A stretch of DNA of 64,000 nt, from assembly GCF_021155775.2 (NCBI RefSeq), contig NC_060232.1:35517089-35581088 (forward strand), given 5' to 3'. The notes beneath the pieces were generated by a model. The model was not told the origin of the DNA. It saw nothing but the letters and a program-made list of their open reading frames with translations, and made no database searches. Positions 48,269-61,347 of the stretch are shown in pieces (the first letter of the stretch is position 1; the number at the start of each line of letters is the position of its first letter). The stretch comes from Neodiprion pinetum. Taxonomy: Eukaryota > Arthropoda > Insecta > Hymenoptera > Diprionidae. A program made the position numbers and the translations under genes.

Positions 48269-51200
48269 ACTACCACGGACAGCTTCGACAAACCTTTGAT
48301 TCTTCCTTTTCTTCGTCTCTCAATGTATCCATCTTTTTTCCAACGACATAAACATCGGTGGTCATAAATATCTTACTATCAAATTGCGTGTTTCAATTAA
48401 GCCTCGAGTCTAGCAAATCGCGAGGACGGGATCCTCGGGCCTCGCGGATCCGCGTGAGCGATGATGAATATTCCGCTGCGGCGTGTCTCGTCGTGTATTC
48501 CCCTGAATCGGCGAGGCTAACGCCTCTCGTGCCTCTACAGGTGGCAACTCTACCAGTTTTAACCAGATACCAGTTTTAAACTTGGTGTACACTAGCCGAG
48601 TGTGTGTAAAAGATAATTGTATCTTACATACTGTGTCGGGCAATCTGTCTCCGTCGGGGTTTATCTTACTGCTAATTTGTACGATAGCGCGTCCCGTCGA
48701 GCCCGCTATCTTTCATTCATCAATGAAACTAGCCGATATAAGTAAGCGTGTACGCGAGTCCACGTGTGTCCTCCGGGATATGCAATATTTATTAAATGTC
48801 ACGTGGTCCACGTCACTGCCTCACGACTCGAGATCTTCCGATCTAAAGGATCCGATTCCGCCTCGTCAACGATCTTTCATATTACGTATGCTCCTTCTCT
48901 TTATTCCAGGAGAAAGCCAAGCCCATTCGCTTGATACTCGCTTGTACACGCTGCCGAGATTTATGCCCTTTTTAATTTCATTCAACATCTCGATTCATTA
49001 AAACGAGCCGCGCCAGATTATCTTCTAGGATTCGTAGATCGCTACCGATCGGGGATGCGATCGTGAAACTTCCGACGGTAGATCTAAAAAGTTTGGCATA
49101 CCTGCTTTGAATAACCTTTCCGTGGCAATCAGAACTCGAATCGAATCGAATCGACAACGATCGGTAAGTTGTGATAGACTCGAACAAGCAGAACTAGATA
49201 GCCTGATCATAACGTCCAACGACTTGACAAACAATTCTGGAAAGGTAATTTCTTGTGGACTTAAAACGGTAAACACAATTCTCGTCCGACGAAATTTGGT
49301 AAATTAGATGTTTTCCTCTTGACGTGGACCGTTTTAAGAAATAGAAAGAGCCTCGATTCGGTCAAAGTGTGTGAAACCGGCAGGTGCCGGAGCGGCACTA
49401 AACGAAGATGCTTGAATAGTAACGATCGGAGGAGGCAAATCGTGCGGTAAAGATACGACAGCTGGGGGCTTTTAGCCCTAACGTAACATAGTTACACATG
49501 TTTGAAGCTAAATCTACACAAACGCCACGGGAGGTTCCGTAGGAGCTGACCGAGAGATACGTCAAGGGGGGAGAGGAGGGGGGATATCCTAGGCTCTTGA
49601 CCAGCGCGAAGATCTATGACCGAATCTCATTTACAATGCCCACGATACCCCGGGGGAAATGATGATTTATCGATCGGATCCTCCGCCGGATCCTTGGGGC
49701 ATACGTACATGGGCGCCGAGCAGAACGGAGAACAGCAGCCTCCGTGATTCATTGCTCGCAGGCTTTGATCGGAAAGCCTTGCCCGGTGAGGATCGTCGTT
49801 TCGACGGTAGGTTGGTTGGTCGGTTACAACGCGATCGTGCGCATCGTACGTAGCGTGAAAAATTGGAAAATTGTATCGCACCGCGCGCCGTTTCGTCGAC
49901 GCGTCGCATAATCTGATCGTCTCGATCAATCCAATATTTACGACGCATAAGCATAATAAAGGGATGTAGAATCATTTTTTATCGTTCAACGACCGAAAGG
50001 TACGTTTGTATAATATACAAGTACCGGTTAAAATTTCGTTTAACGATTTTCATCTGCGTTTCGTGCCGTTCCTTATGTTATATGTATAAACGTTTCATTA
50101 TTACGATTATCGTCGCTGTGTAACCGAGTCGATCCGTCCGGCATTTACAACTCGTACAAGACTCGTTATAGAGGATAAAATCTCGCCTCTGGAACTGATC
50201 TGTTATATTGTACGCGTATGGTATCTGGTAAAAGCGTGCGGTTGAGGACGTTACGCGCGCATCAAGGGCGGCTCAAAGATCCACAGATTAAGCTGTACCG
50301 AACTGTAAGGGTCCACAGATTATGGGTATAAGCCCCTTTAAGCTGTATAAATAAAGTATATAATAAATTAATACGTCACGCCGCAGGTATCCTTATCATC
50401 TCGAGTCACTTTCGAAGCCGCGGACTGGCTGCCGGTGATCAAGATATTTTTGTTGAAAATTATATTACATTTTTTATTTAAAGAGAGAGAATTTAACCGA
50501 ACCCGAGTGGGTATCTATTATATATTTAACTCGAGATAACTGCGGTTTGCTTTTCAAGTACATCTGATCATGATACTTGCGCATAAAAGGAGGACCGATT
50601 TTCACTCATCAAAAGAATTCCCGCATTCAAATGACGCTGCGCCGCATTTCACGGATCGACCCAAATGTGAAACGGAGGTCTGCCCGGGCGGTTTTAAACT
50701 CCGTTTGTAATTAAGGGTAATGCCGCGATTTCAAGAAGCGAGATTTTAAACTACCGTATACATACATGCGTCTGTGTAAATCGTCCCGTAATTGCTACAA
50801 ACGAACGAAGCTAATTACACGCGTGTATTGGTTCGGTCGCATAACGCGCCGCGATCTTTTATACCCTACAATATTATTACCGCGGATGCACGATCCGCAA
50901 TCCGCAATCATCGAGGAGATGGACCAAAAATGAATTCTGAATTATAGTCACCGTATGAACTCCCGGTTTTTAATTAGAAACCTTTCTATAATTATATCAT
51001 ATATATTATACATATATATACATATGCACGTGCTTGTATGAACTTGTTTTCCCCATATGTTTGCGCAACGTCGGCCACTGCAGTCTGTGGTTATAATATT
51101 GTGCAACTTTATGTATACACACTTGGGAATGTAAATTACACCATTGCACCTTCTGTTTATTGTGCGGAATGGCGCGGGCCACTCGACAGACGCGTTTAAC

Positions 51201-53229
51201 AAGACGCGCCGCGGGGTCAGTCTCATGGCGCCCTCCCCTCCACCCCCACCCCCCCTGCCGCCATTCTCCTCCCTCTTCGTATCACACGTCACCACCTTCG
51301 CGCACCTCAACCACCTACGCGAAATCGCCTCCTCGCGCCGAGCCGCGCGTGCGTATCTGAGCCTTGCATTATATCCCCGTTCAAGACCATTATGTGCAGG
51401 GAGTGAATTACGCCAGCGCCGAAGATACGATAATTGAAAAAAGGAAGACCCAAAAATTATATGTTGGAATGAGAAAATCAATTTATCTTGACCGAAGAAC
51501 GAATATTAACTCCCGATCAGTACTGCAGGACTCGAATGTATCGAATAGCGGCATCTGGTGGCGGAAACTTCAAATGTGACTTCGTATTTAATTATAAAAG
51601 TTGTTTTTTGTCATGAAATTTACTCTGTAACGATTTGTCGCAAAGAAATGAAGCGCTGACAGGCTGCGCGAAGTATTTCGTGATTTTATACTCGCGTTAT
51701 TCGTGCGAAAGTACGATCAGCTGATGTCTTGGTTGGACGCCATTTTGTTTTTACCGATACCGAATCCTTCGAGATTTAACGAAAATCGCTGCATCCAGTA
51801 CTGAGAAAGAGAAAAAAGTCGATGGTTGTTCATTAGCCGGCGAGTTAATCGGCAGGAAGAAAAACTACCACGATGTTAAATTCGGAGCGCCGTACAGCCG
51901 GTTGAAATAAAATGCAAATGGGTCGTTCCAATTCAGATCGATATGGATACTAAGTAGCTGCAGTCAAGCTTCAGCGGGCGCCGTTCAATTACGTTGCACC
52001 TAATTGGTTAATTGTTTCTCTATCTGATCGAGTTGGATTATACGATGAAACGGGCGTAGGCGAGATCTTCTCGTTAATTTTCCGTTAGTACAACATTCGT
52101 GCTATTCGTTTGCGCGTGCATGCGCAACGCCGATTGACTCGGAACGTCGGTTTAATAGAGACTGGTTACCATCGTCGACTAATCGTAACCGATTAGTGGT
52201 AGGTACCGAAGTCACGACTTAGATGTGTGTGTAGTGTATACGAGTAACGCGGTATAAAGTCGTCTTGATCTTCGTTTCCGAGAGTAAAATTAACCACCGA
52301 GTATAAACTCGTGCAATTATACGTACCGCGGCGGAAAAATAATGGTTAATTATACAAACGGAGCCGTTAAACCTTGACTTCGTTTCTGTTTGATGGAGTG
52401 GTTGGCTGTTTATCGTCGCTATTCGATCGTCAACGATTTTAAAAATTTCACGACGCGTAGAAGAGAATTTTCGGTTTCAACTGTTTAGTCTCAGAAAAGA
52501 TGAACGGCAAACTCAGAAATTACTATGAAAGTGTCAATAGAAATAGCAAAATGTGTCGTTTCATTACACAAACGGAGTATTGAATTTGTCCCAAACTCTT
52601 TAGCACGTTTTATTGGTAAACATTGAAAAATTGTACGCTCTTGTAGAGGATCGGCGTTTCAGCTTCTGAACTCAAACCTTCTCGAGCACGTAGAATCAGC
52701 GTTACAGTTATCGTACCTGTAATATTTCATTCAACCGAGCAGCAGGTTTGCGTGAAAGAGATCGAACCATAATTGTCTGTCTAAGTGGTTGAAAAATGGT
52801 ACTGAAGAGGCTCGTTTCTTGCCTCGCGAACGTTTCTTATTCCGCAAACTCAGTCGCTCCGTGCGAATATCGCGATGATTGAATAATAATTATTTATCGC
52901 ACCTGCAGATTGCGAAAGTGGAATGAATGCTTAAAATGCTTTTCCCACCGTGCAGCGATCGAGTAGCCGAGGTGAATCGAAAACGAAGCGATCCGCGTAG
53001 CAGCGCGTTTAAAAGCGGGGGACAAGCCGAGTGCAAGGAATAAATACGTACTCATATTTGTTCGAAAGTGCGCAGAGGCAGCTCGTTATTGCCTATAGGC
53101 CGAGCAAAGCGTCGAAGGCGGGTCTTAGCCGACGGACTGCAGGCGTATTACTTTCACTCGGAGTAAAATAAGTCTTTGACGGGCATGTCTGAAGTTCTTC
53201 TTCTTAAACGTGACCACACCCACTTAAAC

Positions 53230-53477
53230 GTCACTCCAACGTGACACGTCCTAGGAGACGCGCATCGCCGATTTCTGCAGTTACGTCATCGATTCGCCTG
53301 CGCTTAACGAGAGGCTATTTAACGAGATTTTCGACGATCGCGATTCGGGCTCGCGAAATTGGACAGCGGAGAGAATAAAGACGAGGGCGAGCGAGGCAGC
53401 ATCGCCTTCATCTCTGCACATGTGCAGCGGTATAAGAAGGCCGAAGCCCGAGGGCCGGAGCTCGACGCGAACCTTAA

Positions 53478-53528
<51 letters not shown>

Positions 53529-53560
53529 GTGAGAGAGAGAGAGAGATACCTGTTTCTTCT
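53230..53560 (+). promoter_or_regulatory. Possible intronic control region: CRE-like sites, E-box palindrome, TATA-like box, GA tract
   Basis: Within about 330 bases there are CRE-like strings (ACGTCA near 53228, TTACGTCAT near 53281), a palindromic E-box (GCACATGTGC, about 53416) and TATAAGA at 53431. A long GA tract then starts at 53479. The DNA is GC-richer than its flanks. Such a cluster is compatible with an alternative promoter or an enhancer of the Wnt gene. No initiator or following coding exon was found, and each site alone is weak. Confidence 0.25.
53479..53546. repeat. Long interrupted GA tract
   Basis: GA dinucleotides over 68 bases with three small interruptions. This is the longest GA stretch in the window, counting interruptions. 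Confidence 0.9.
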
Positions 53561-55470
53561 AGTAATTAATTGCACCGAGAGCGGCGTAAATCAAATTAAA
53601 CGACAGTTCGGTAGCCGCGAGTGATGCTGCCGAAGAAATATTTCACGATAAATGAAACGAAGGCTGCAATGCTCATTTACAGTCTGTGATCGCGTCAACG
53701 TGACGACCAAAACTCGAATCAGTTCGATGTGAAAAATATGCACACATTTCGGTAAGCTTCGACGATGAAAGGAAAAAATCCAGTTACTACCTGCAAATTT
53801 TTAGTTCCCATCTCGGAGAAACGAATAAGTTTAGTCTTCTTTTTTTCTTTTACTTATTTTTTCGCATGCAAAATTATGGAAACTGTAATTTGCGAACGCG
53901 GCGATCTTTCGACATGTGATTAGGATGATGATGATCGTTATCTATAGATGTTGCCGTGTTCTGAAAGACAATCTTCTCAAAACGCCTGGCCGAAAGTCCG
54001 ATTAGACATTCATCAATGCGAAGTTTTTTTTTCGACTCGAACTTTACAGAGGCAGCTGTTTCAGTACCAGCGGGAATGACCATCTTTTTGTCCTGCAGGC
54101 GTCTCAGGACCGCAGCAAGCCATAATTCCTATCGCGTGCGCAATGGGATTTATAGCGTGGGAAAAGGATTGGGCTGTTGTTGCTTTTTGTCAGTTGCTTT
54201 TTTCTTCTTTCGTTTTCTCTTCATACTTGTTTTTTGATTTTTTTTTTTTTTGATTTTCTTCAAACCGGATTAAACCCCATTTGAAATTTGAATTTAATAA
54301 CGTATCGCTAGCTAGCTGGCTCACCTCACCACATCCTAGCACCTTTATTCTATATCTCCCAGAAATATTTCTCTTTTTATTAGCCACGGTTAACTCCCAC
54401 GTAAAAATGCGTAAGTTTCCTTTCTTTTTAAAAGGACGGCTACCAGATACGTTTAGATACGATGGTGCTGTGAACCTGAGTACGCCTTTACCGTTGATTA
54501 TTCCCGAATAAATTTGTCCGGCATATCTGTAAACGTTTCAATCGCAATTACGAATCACGGTCGGGCTTGTTTTTTTTTTTCTTCATAGAGCGGAATCAAG
54601 TTGCACAAAGTCCGATAATTCGTTGGACGAGAGGAACGAACATCTGTATTATACTCACATGCGGCATGATAATGCACAAGCGTCACGAGCTATAACGCAA
54701 AGCCACGTAGTTTGGAGGTAAATAAATATTTCGCACCTCGAAATAAAGATCTTGTCGGACAAGAATACAAGATGGAAACACGCTGCGTGGTGGCACGAGG
54801 ACTAACGCATGTTCGCGAGATAACCTCAGGTTACAACGCGTGCTCGTGCCTGACGTCGAGATGGCACTACGCTCAATACAATGTGTATGAGCATGTGTAA
54901 ATTTGAACGAACATGTAAGACGTGTGTATGTTCGGTGTAGGTGTAAGTATTGTACACATGTCCGCCCTCTCGGCTGTCCGTCCGTCCATTTCGCACCCAC
55001 ACGGGACGTGAGGAGGCTCAAGGATTGTACAAAGAGAAAGAAAGAACGGCGGAGAGGAAAAAGGAGGAGCTCAAACGGAACCCTTGAAAACCAAGGCGGT
55101 GGTGCGGCGAAGGTGCAAGAAGGCGATGGGAAACTCTAGAACCAAACCGCGGTTAAGTTACAAGCGCGTCTCCGTCAGGCGACACCGACAAATTCATTAA
55201 CTCTTCCTCGGCCGACGACGATGCCGCTCGTTCCAGGCCTCGGACCCTGTTCCATTGGGATTCTGCCGTGGATGGATACGAGACTATTTCAATTCGACGA
55301 TAAGCAGCGACTTTCGGTTACACAGTTATTATCGCTGTTTGATTCTAAATAACGACATGCCCTGGAATACGAAGTACTTACGAAGATCGAGTTTGGCTTG
55401 GAAGTGTGTAACGAGAATTCGAGATACGTGTAATGAAACTGGAGTTTGATCTGATTGTGACATTTTCTAA

Positions 55471-55710
55471 AAGTGGACACTTCCGGATGTTGCTGGTAAG
55501 GTTCTAACCAATAAGGAACCGTTGCGCTGTGCAATCTATGTCAATATCGACGTCAAAAGTATACCAAACAGCTCAAAACTAAAATTCATCTCTAGATGTC
55601 TGCAAGTAGTTGACAATTCGGAAGAAAGTGACATACTGATTGCAGACTACGAAAACTATATAATGTTTCTTATGATCGCAGAAGATTTCCCAAAATTTGA
55701 TTACATATAA
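55471..55710 (+). other. Unrecognised open frame in AT-rich DNA (79 codons)
   Basis: The frame is open from after TAA (55468) to TAA (55708). It has no ATG near its start; the first possible alternative start is a TTG at 55522. The translation is acidic and hydrophobic, with SEESDILIADYENYIMFLM in the C-terminal third, and has a more protein-like composition than neighbouring frames. A weak acceptor-like TTTTCTAAAAG precedes it. It could be a decayed exon, a fragment of a mobile or viral-type gene, or chance in AT-rich DNA. No family is recognised. Confidence 0.2.
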
Positions 55711-56010
55711 CTACAGAAAAATTTCATGACTACCGTGTTAATAAAAAAAAGGCAATCGTATGTAATCATCAGTGCGATTATAGGTTGAATAGTGCACACC
55801 AAAATATAGTGCACACTCTTTTCGTCCAACTGGCAATGGAAAGCGAAATAAGAAAATTAGTCGCACTCTCTATTCTGAATTCAGTCTTTATATGCTTTTA
55901 ATACTATACACGTTTTTGGTGTAGGTTATTATTATTGTTTTTATAATTTTTCATATTAAAAATAAATCAAGTAGAAGTCATTTCATATTATTAGGGTTCT
56001 GCAGATTTTA

Positions 56011-56025
56011 TGATTACTGTAATCA
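56011..56025. repeat. Perfect 15-base inverted repeat TGATTAC-T-GTAATCA
   Basis: Two TGATTAC half-sites face each other around one base. More copies lie nearby (GTAATCA near 55761; TGATTAC near 56049 and 56093). Its function is unknown. Confidence 0.6.
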
Positions 56026-56589
56026 CAATGACGACGATATGATTGCGAATGATTACAATAAAAAAAATTACTGATAGATTGCAGACGTTTTCATGATTAC
56101 AACGTCATTTCAGTGACTGCTTTAGCGGTTAACCCCTTGGGCATCTAAATGATGCCTCATGAGCCGTTCTTTGGCGTTGGAAAGGTACGATAAAAGTTTT
56201 TGGATTTTGAGATACTATCAAGCATCTTCGAAACGTCATTTTGACGACGTTCAGTTTTCCGTTGTATGGGATATTACAACAGCCGATTATCCTGCCAGTC
56301 GGTAAAATTAACACTCACGATTATGGAGGCGATGAAGAATTTTAGCCTCAACCTAACGACGAATAACTAAAAATTCAGCGTCGTTTAATGTTTGTCTTCA
56401 TCATAACCTTGGCAATAGTTCGGTGACATTCTATAACGCATTTTCTTAAGGACCCAAGTTTTATAAACCAACGAAGTATGTACGGATCGGTGATGCTAAC
56501 AACGAAGATTCCAGCACCGCAGCTCATTTCAATCGACCAATTATCGGTAATTGACGATCACGCTGTGTCGAGTTTCTATTTGTACGGCC

Positions 56590-56830
56590 AAACCAGCGAC
56601 GTGCAGTCCGGGTGAAGAGTCCCCCGATGACTGGTAACCCGACAGCAACGGCTAATGGCACCCCAGAAACCTAGCCGGCGGTAACAGCGGGTCCCCATGG
56701 ATGACGGCTTGCGGTAATACGTGTACGAGACGCGGAGCGACACTCCGTGTACCCCACAGTACATACCAGTTATGAATTTATTACGTAGGTACAGGGGGAT
56801 TACGACGTTGAACACGAGGGCCCGCTGAGT
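56590..56830. other. GC-rich patch of foreign composition; possible retroelement remnant
   Basis: About 240 bases are much richer in GC than the AT-rich intron around them, with many CCC/GGG strings. No coding frame is conserved. Such GC-rich islands can be leftovers of non-LTR retrotransposon 5' regions, but I saw no reverse transcriptase or endonuclease motif nearby, so this is only a suspicion. Confidence 0.25.
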
Positions 56831-59800
56831 GCGTTAATGAAAGCAGCGATGCCTCCAGAGTTCCGATCCCGCGATCATGGATGTAACAAGAGGTTCGACG
56901 ATTGGCTCGTATGTTGCAATTGGAATCTGTTAGCTAAACATTTCTTCACCATTAATTCACTCCTGTCTTTTTCCCTCCAAGTTCCTGCCGCAGCACGCGT
57001 GCGTCAGGTGCGTTCGGACCGTTTGCGTTCATCCTTATCTTGTCGGTCTTACTGTTCTTCCGGCATCCTAACGGCGCGATAAGTTTACCGCCGTTGATAT
57101 CGCTCGGTTTGTTTCGTTCCTTGCATATCTTGCGTAATTCGACGGCAGCAAGCACGAGGGAAAGTGCCAACCATAGGCCGCGTTTGTCTCCGCGCGTTAA
57201 CGTACCCGCGATTTGCCTTGTTTGAACATTTTGGGCTCGATGCTCACCGGCTCATCTATTGGCAATGAGCACACACTCCGGTGTTTAAACTTGAAATATA
57301 TTTGAACTCTTGACGGACCTATCTAAACTCATTGTGCCGGAGGTTGTTTGAGCTCGGAAGTTTGCTTCCCCCTCCAGCTGGGAATTTCGTTTCGTCTGAT
57401 CCGAACCATGGTCACTCGAATTGCCATTGAAACGTGCCTAAAAACCTGAAACGCAACGCGGTCCATCAAGGTTTGCCAAAATCGTAATACGTATACAGGT
57501 TTGACCGTAGTCGATTTCTCCCTTTCACATTCGTTAAAAAGGACTTTGCTCCTCCTTCGATTCGCGATGGAAACTGCCGTACATCGCACAGCGATGTCTG
57601 GTATTTCCGCGCAATTAATGATTAGTGGCATTTCCGTTCGCGGTAACACAACGATGATTCAGCCTCGTTTATAAAACGAAGAAATGTCGGATTAACCGAG
57701 GAACGGTAATTGCACGAGCATACCATTTGCCTTATACATGTTTGTGTCGTCGTCGGCAGCTTTCTAGCCCGTTTAACCGCTTCTTCTACAATCTCAATTA
57801 CATTTTCCACCCACCATAGAAACCTTCTCGAGTTTTTCTACTGTATACACGTATTCCGCAACTGCAAATGCTCGGTGAAATAGAGGCTGCGGTGACTGTA
57901 CGTGCACGTTTGTTGCACAGTTTATGAATGTCCACCACCGTAATACCTACGTATCGCACATTGCGGGGTGTGGTTCGGATCTTTTCTTCGGCAGAAACGT
58001 CACGAAGGCGTTTATAATTCACCGGGTGTTTTGTCCCTGGTCTAGATTCGTGCCGCTGATTATAAAAGCCAGGTAGACGGTGCGGTGAAGACTCTTCATT
58101 ATTTAACTTCTTGCACGATAGCAATTCTCACTCGGTTACAGCAGTAGAGAGATTCGATTTCCATATAAATCTTTGTAACCCTCTGCAGAATCCCGAGGGA
58201 AAGAAGTTATGGAAACTCTTATACTGCGCGTCATTTCGAAACTGGCGATGACGAATCTTCTATAAAATTACGAAATCACAGACACATACGCGCGTTAGGA
58301 TTTTTTAATTTTAGGATCCATGGCTGGTGATACATACGGTGGTGGGTAAACCGCAGTGAGGCGTGTTAAATATGCCGGGAATAATAGAGGCGCGAAAAAA
58401 TCCGTGTAGGTACACAGGTGAAGGATTTTATTACAGTGACGGGAAGAGTCGCGCGATACGATCCGGCTCATTATTTTTAATAAGGTCGCCTATAAAGCGC
58501 TAAAATCCATCCTGCGAAGAGCCGGAGAGAATATCGCGCATAAAAGAGGATGAAAGATGGCAGTCGCATGGTGGCGACGCGTTGTAGGTGGATCGGTGTG
58601 ACGCATCCTCCCTTTGAATTACGGCTATCGCACCTCCTCTGCGTTATACCCCGTGTCTCCGAATCACGGAGTAGCAAGCATAATAATCATCCACCACACG
58701 CGCAACGTGCCGCGATGAAATTTCTACCCGCGGACAAGTCTCGGCTCAATTAACGGCGCGTGGATCCCTGACGTCTGACGTCTTTGGGAAGAGCTTGCGG
58801 GGATTTCCCGTCACGCCGCCGTCGCCGCGACGCCTGCACGTCTGACGAATCGTAATTCAACCGGAACTCGAGCCGCGGCCGCGTGGGTCGGCGGAAAGTG
58901 CATCGTCTGCTGCAGCCAGCTAGCTGAGGCGACGGTGATATACTTGCCCCTGAATAAACCCCAGATTTATTGGTCAATTTGTATTTATTATTCTCTTCGC
59001 CGCGCTCGAAAGTCAACCGAGAACCTCTGCGGCCCCCTTCATCCTCGTGCCCTGCAGCTCCAACATTTACGACCTGTTACTCAAGCGTATGGGTGCGATA
59101 CGGAACACCGAGAATTCGAGCCAAAGATTTTGCTCGGAAATTTTGAAAAACCATAGATTCGTTACCTGGTCCGATGCTAAATCAGATCGCGGAACCTTTT
59201 GTGAAAAAAATGATCAAACTTCACCGTGAATTTATCATATTCTGGGTTACACTCGACTACGGTGTCGGATGCAAATTTATCCCAGAACCACCTTACGGTT
59301 CCATTAGGTTGATGAAAAGTTTAACGAATTGTATAAATAGGTACGTACAAAGTATAGTAAATAAAGGCGAGGACGTAAGCGTCGACAGGAAGTCTGTAAT
59401 TGAATTAGGGGTAGAAAAATACGGAGTAACTAATGAATTAAAGTGAAATAAGGAAGAATAAAATCAAATTGTAAACGAGATGTAACGCGAAGGTGAAGTT
59501 AATCGAGTGCACGCATCGCAAGGACGAAGGTTTGAAAATAAAAAAAAATGAAGCATTCGGATCGCACTAATGATCGGTGAACATTCGAGACAACGTCCGA
59601 GACAAGTTGTTATTAATTCGCTCATTACAATTTCGCTGAAACGAGAGACGCGCGATAAATCATTCGAAATATACGGATTGCCGGGGAATTGTGTATATCG
59701 TGTAAAGCGGGAATTATAACCGCACGGCCAAGCAGCCAGCTGTGTTTCTCTTTCTTCCAACTGGCGATTTACGAGTCCTCTTGATCGTCCCACGTCTGCA

Positions 59801-60918
59801 GCTCATATTTTCGTCGGAATTCCCTCGTCCGATCTATGCCCGGGAGCAAAAAATTATTAATGCTTAATTGTCCGAGGGGTAAAAATGTTCGTTTTGCTTT
59901 CCGGTCACCTCGCGCATTTGCGACGTGAAAAACAGATAAACTCTAAAGAACGATTGAAATTCAAATATCTGTATTATAGATTGAAAACAAAATCGATACA
60001 GACATTTTATGTTGTTTCATTCGTGCGCGCGGAATATTCTGATCCTACCATAAACGGGCCATAAAATTATAACGCTTACCGGTTGCCGATGTGAAGAGTT
60101 TTATTACCACTTTAGCTCTAGTCTCTATATCACGAACTAACATCAACGTAACCTCCTAACGCGTGTCCTGATTTGTCCGACCGCCGTGGAACGAATATGA
60201 TCATACACAGCGTGACATTGTCAGGGCAATTTGTTTATTGACGTCCGTTTCATCGGAGCAGGATAAAGATGAGTGAAGGGGGTCGATGATGATAAAAAAT
60301 GAATGAATAATAATAGGAGGAGAATAAAGATGAAAATACATAAAATAATGATAAACGAATACACATACCGAGATAAAAATAATGCACACAGCGAATCGAA
60401 TTAATTATTGAATTTGAGCATATCGGCCAATCACCATAAATAATCGCCCACGCTTCAATGTATACGTACACGTCGGTGTATACAGATATACACCGCACAA
60501 TGTACGTATAAATATATTGTAATGGCGGCGGCTATCGCCGGCTTATAAATATCGAAGCCCCATTAAAAGAGTCACTTAAAACACGATGATATAAATTAGG
60601 AGGGATTCGTTATCCGATCGATTGCGATCGAGATCCGCCCGGCCCATTTTCGGCTATCGGGCGCTTTTTTACGCGTCAGAAACTCACTTCGACCGTCTTC
60701 CCATTTATAATCGAACAGTTTTGGCCTCGATCAGACACTCTCCCACCGCTATTTATGCCTCGGTCAGCCCACAACTCGTGCAGGCGGCGCATGCGATTCT
60801 TTCGTTCAATGATACAGATCCGTCCTCGGCTCGTTACCGCAAATTTTCTCACCTCGGAAAAGTCCCCGTCGCAGAAAAGTATCGCCCTCTGTCTGCGGCC
60901 TACCGTCTCTCGGTAGAG

Positions 60919-61347
60919 CACTGAGAGAAATTTTTAGTTCCGGTTACCGCTCAATCCTTAGCTATTTTCATTTTTTACCACAATCGAAAAATATAGTTCT
61001 AGGTGGAAAATGAAAATTAGTTTTCTAGCTGTTACCGGAAAATCTATTATCCGTTACTATTCTTTCTCACTACTACCACTGTTGCTATATTTTCTTTTAA
61101 CTGTTGCGAAAATTTAACGCTCGTGCAAGACTAAATTGACGTTAAAGCCTTGTTTAACTAAAAAAGTAGAGTAAACCGCAGAAACTGATTTTGCGTTGCG
61201 ACAACCAAAAAAGGATCGACGATAGCGCAAAATGGTTACCCGCACCTCGTTTTTCGTAATTCCAACAATATTCAAACAGTGTTTTTTAACGATACCTGTT
61301 TTACTCAATTTTTCTAGTTACTGTGACAAATGAAATTTCTCTCAGTG
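60919..61347. mobile_element. CACTG-ended MITE, copy 2
   Basis: This 429-base element has perfect 15-base inverted ends (CACTGAGAGAAATTT). AG flanks both sides, consistent with a 2-bp target duplication. It aligns end to end with 21855-22285 in the same orientation with scattered substitutions and small indels. There is no coding capacity. Its intact ends make it the better reference copy for the family; the superfamily guess is CACTA/EnSpm-like. Confidence 0.85.

Larger units (their letters stand above)
42153..53229. other. Intron 2, first part: no gene recognised
   Basis: No conserved protein or RNA gene is seen. The largest frames (minus 47233-47763, 176 codons; minus 50948-51481, 177 codons) have no family motif. 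It includes a GA tract at 46505, TAAA repeats near 48.25 kb, a TTG/TTA trinucleotide patch near 44.95 kb, and a C-rich pyrimidine stretch at about 51231-51280 that gives spurious poly-Pro frames. Confidence 0.55.
53561..60918. other. Intron 2, second part: no gene recognised with confidence
   Basis: Apart from the unassigned frame at 55471, the inverted repeats near 56.0 kb and the GC-rich patch near 56.6 kb, no structured signal stands out. A frame at 59174-59446 (90 codons, plus) reads like ordinary protein composition, but I recognise nothing in it. Confidence 0.5.

Noticed and set aside
59174..59446. 90-codon plus-strand frame with protein-like composition
   Set aside because: No family recognised, no good start context and no splice evidence. 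It is not distinguishable from chance.
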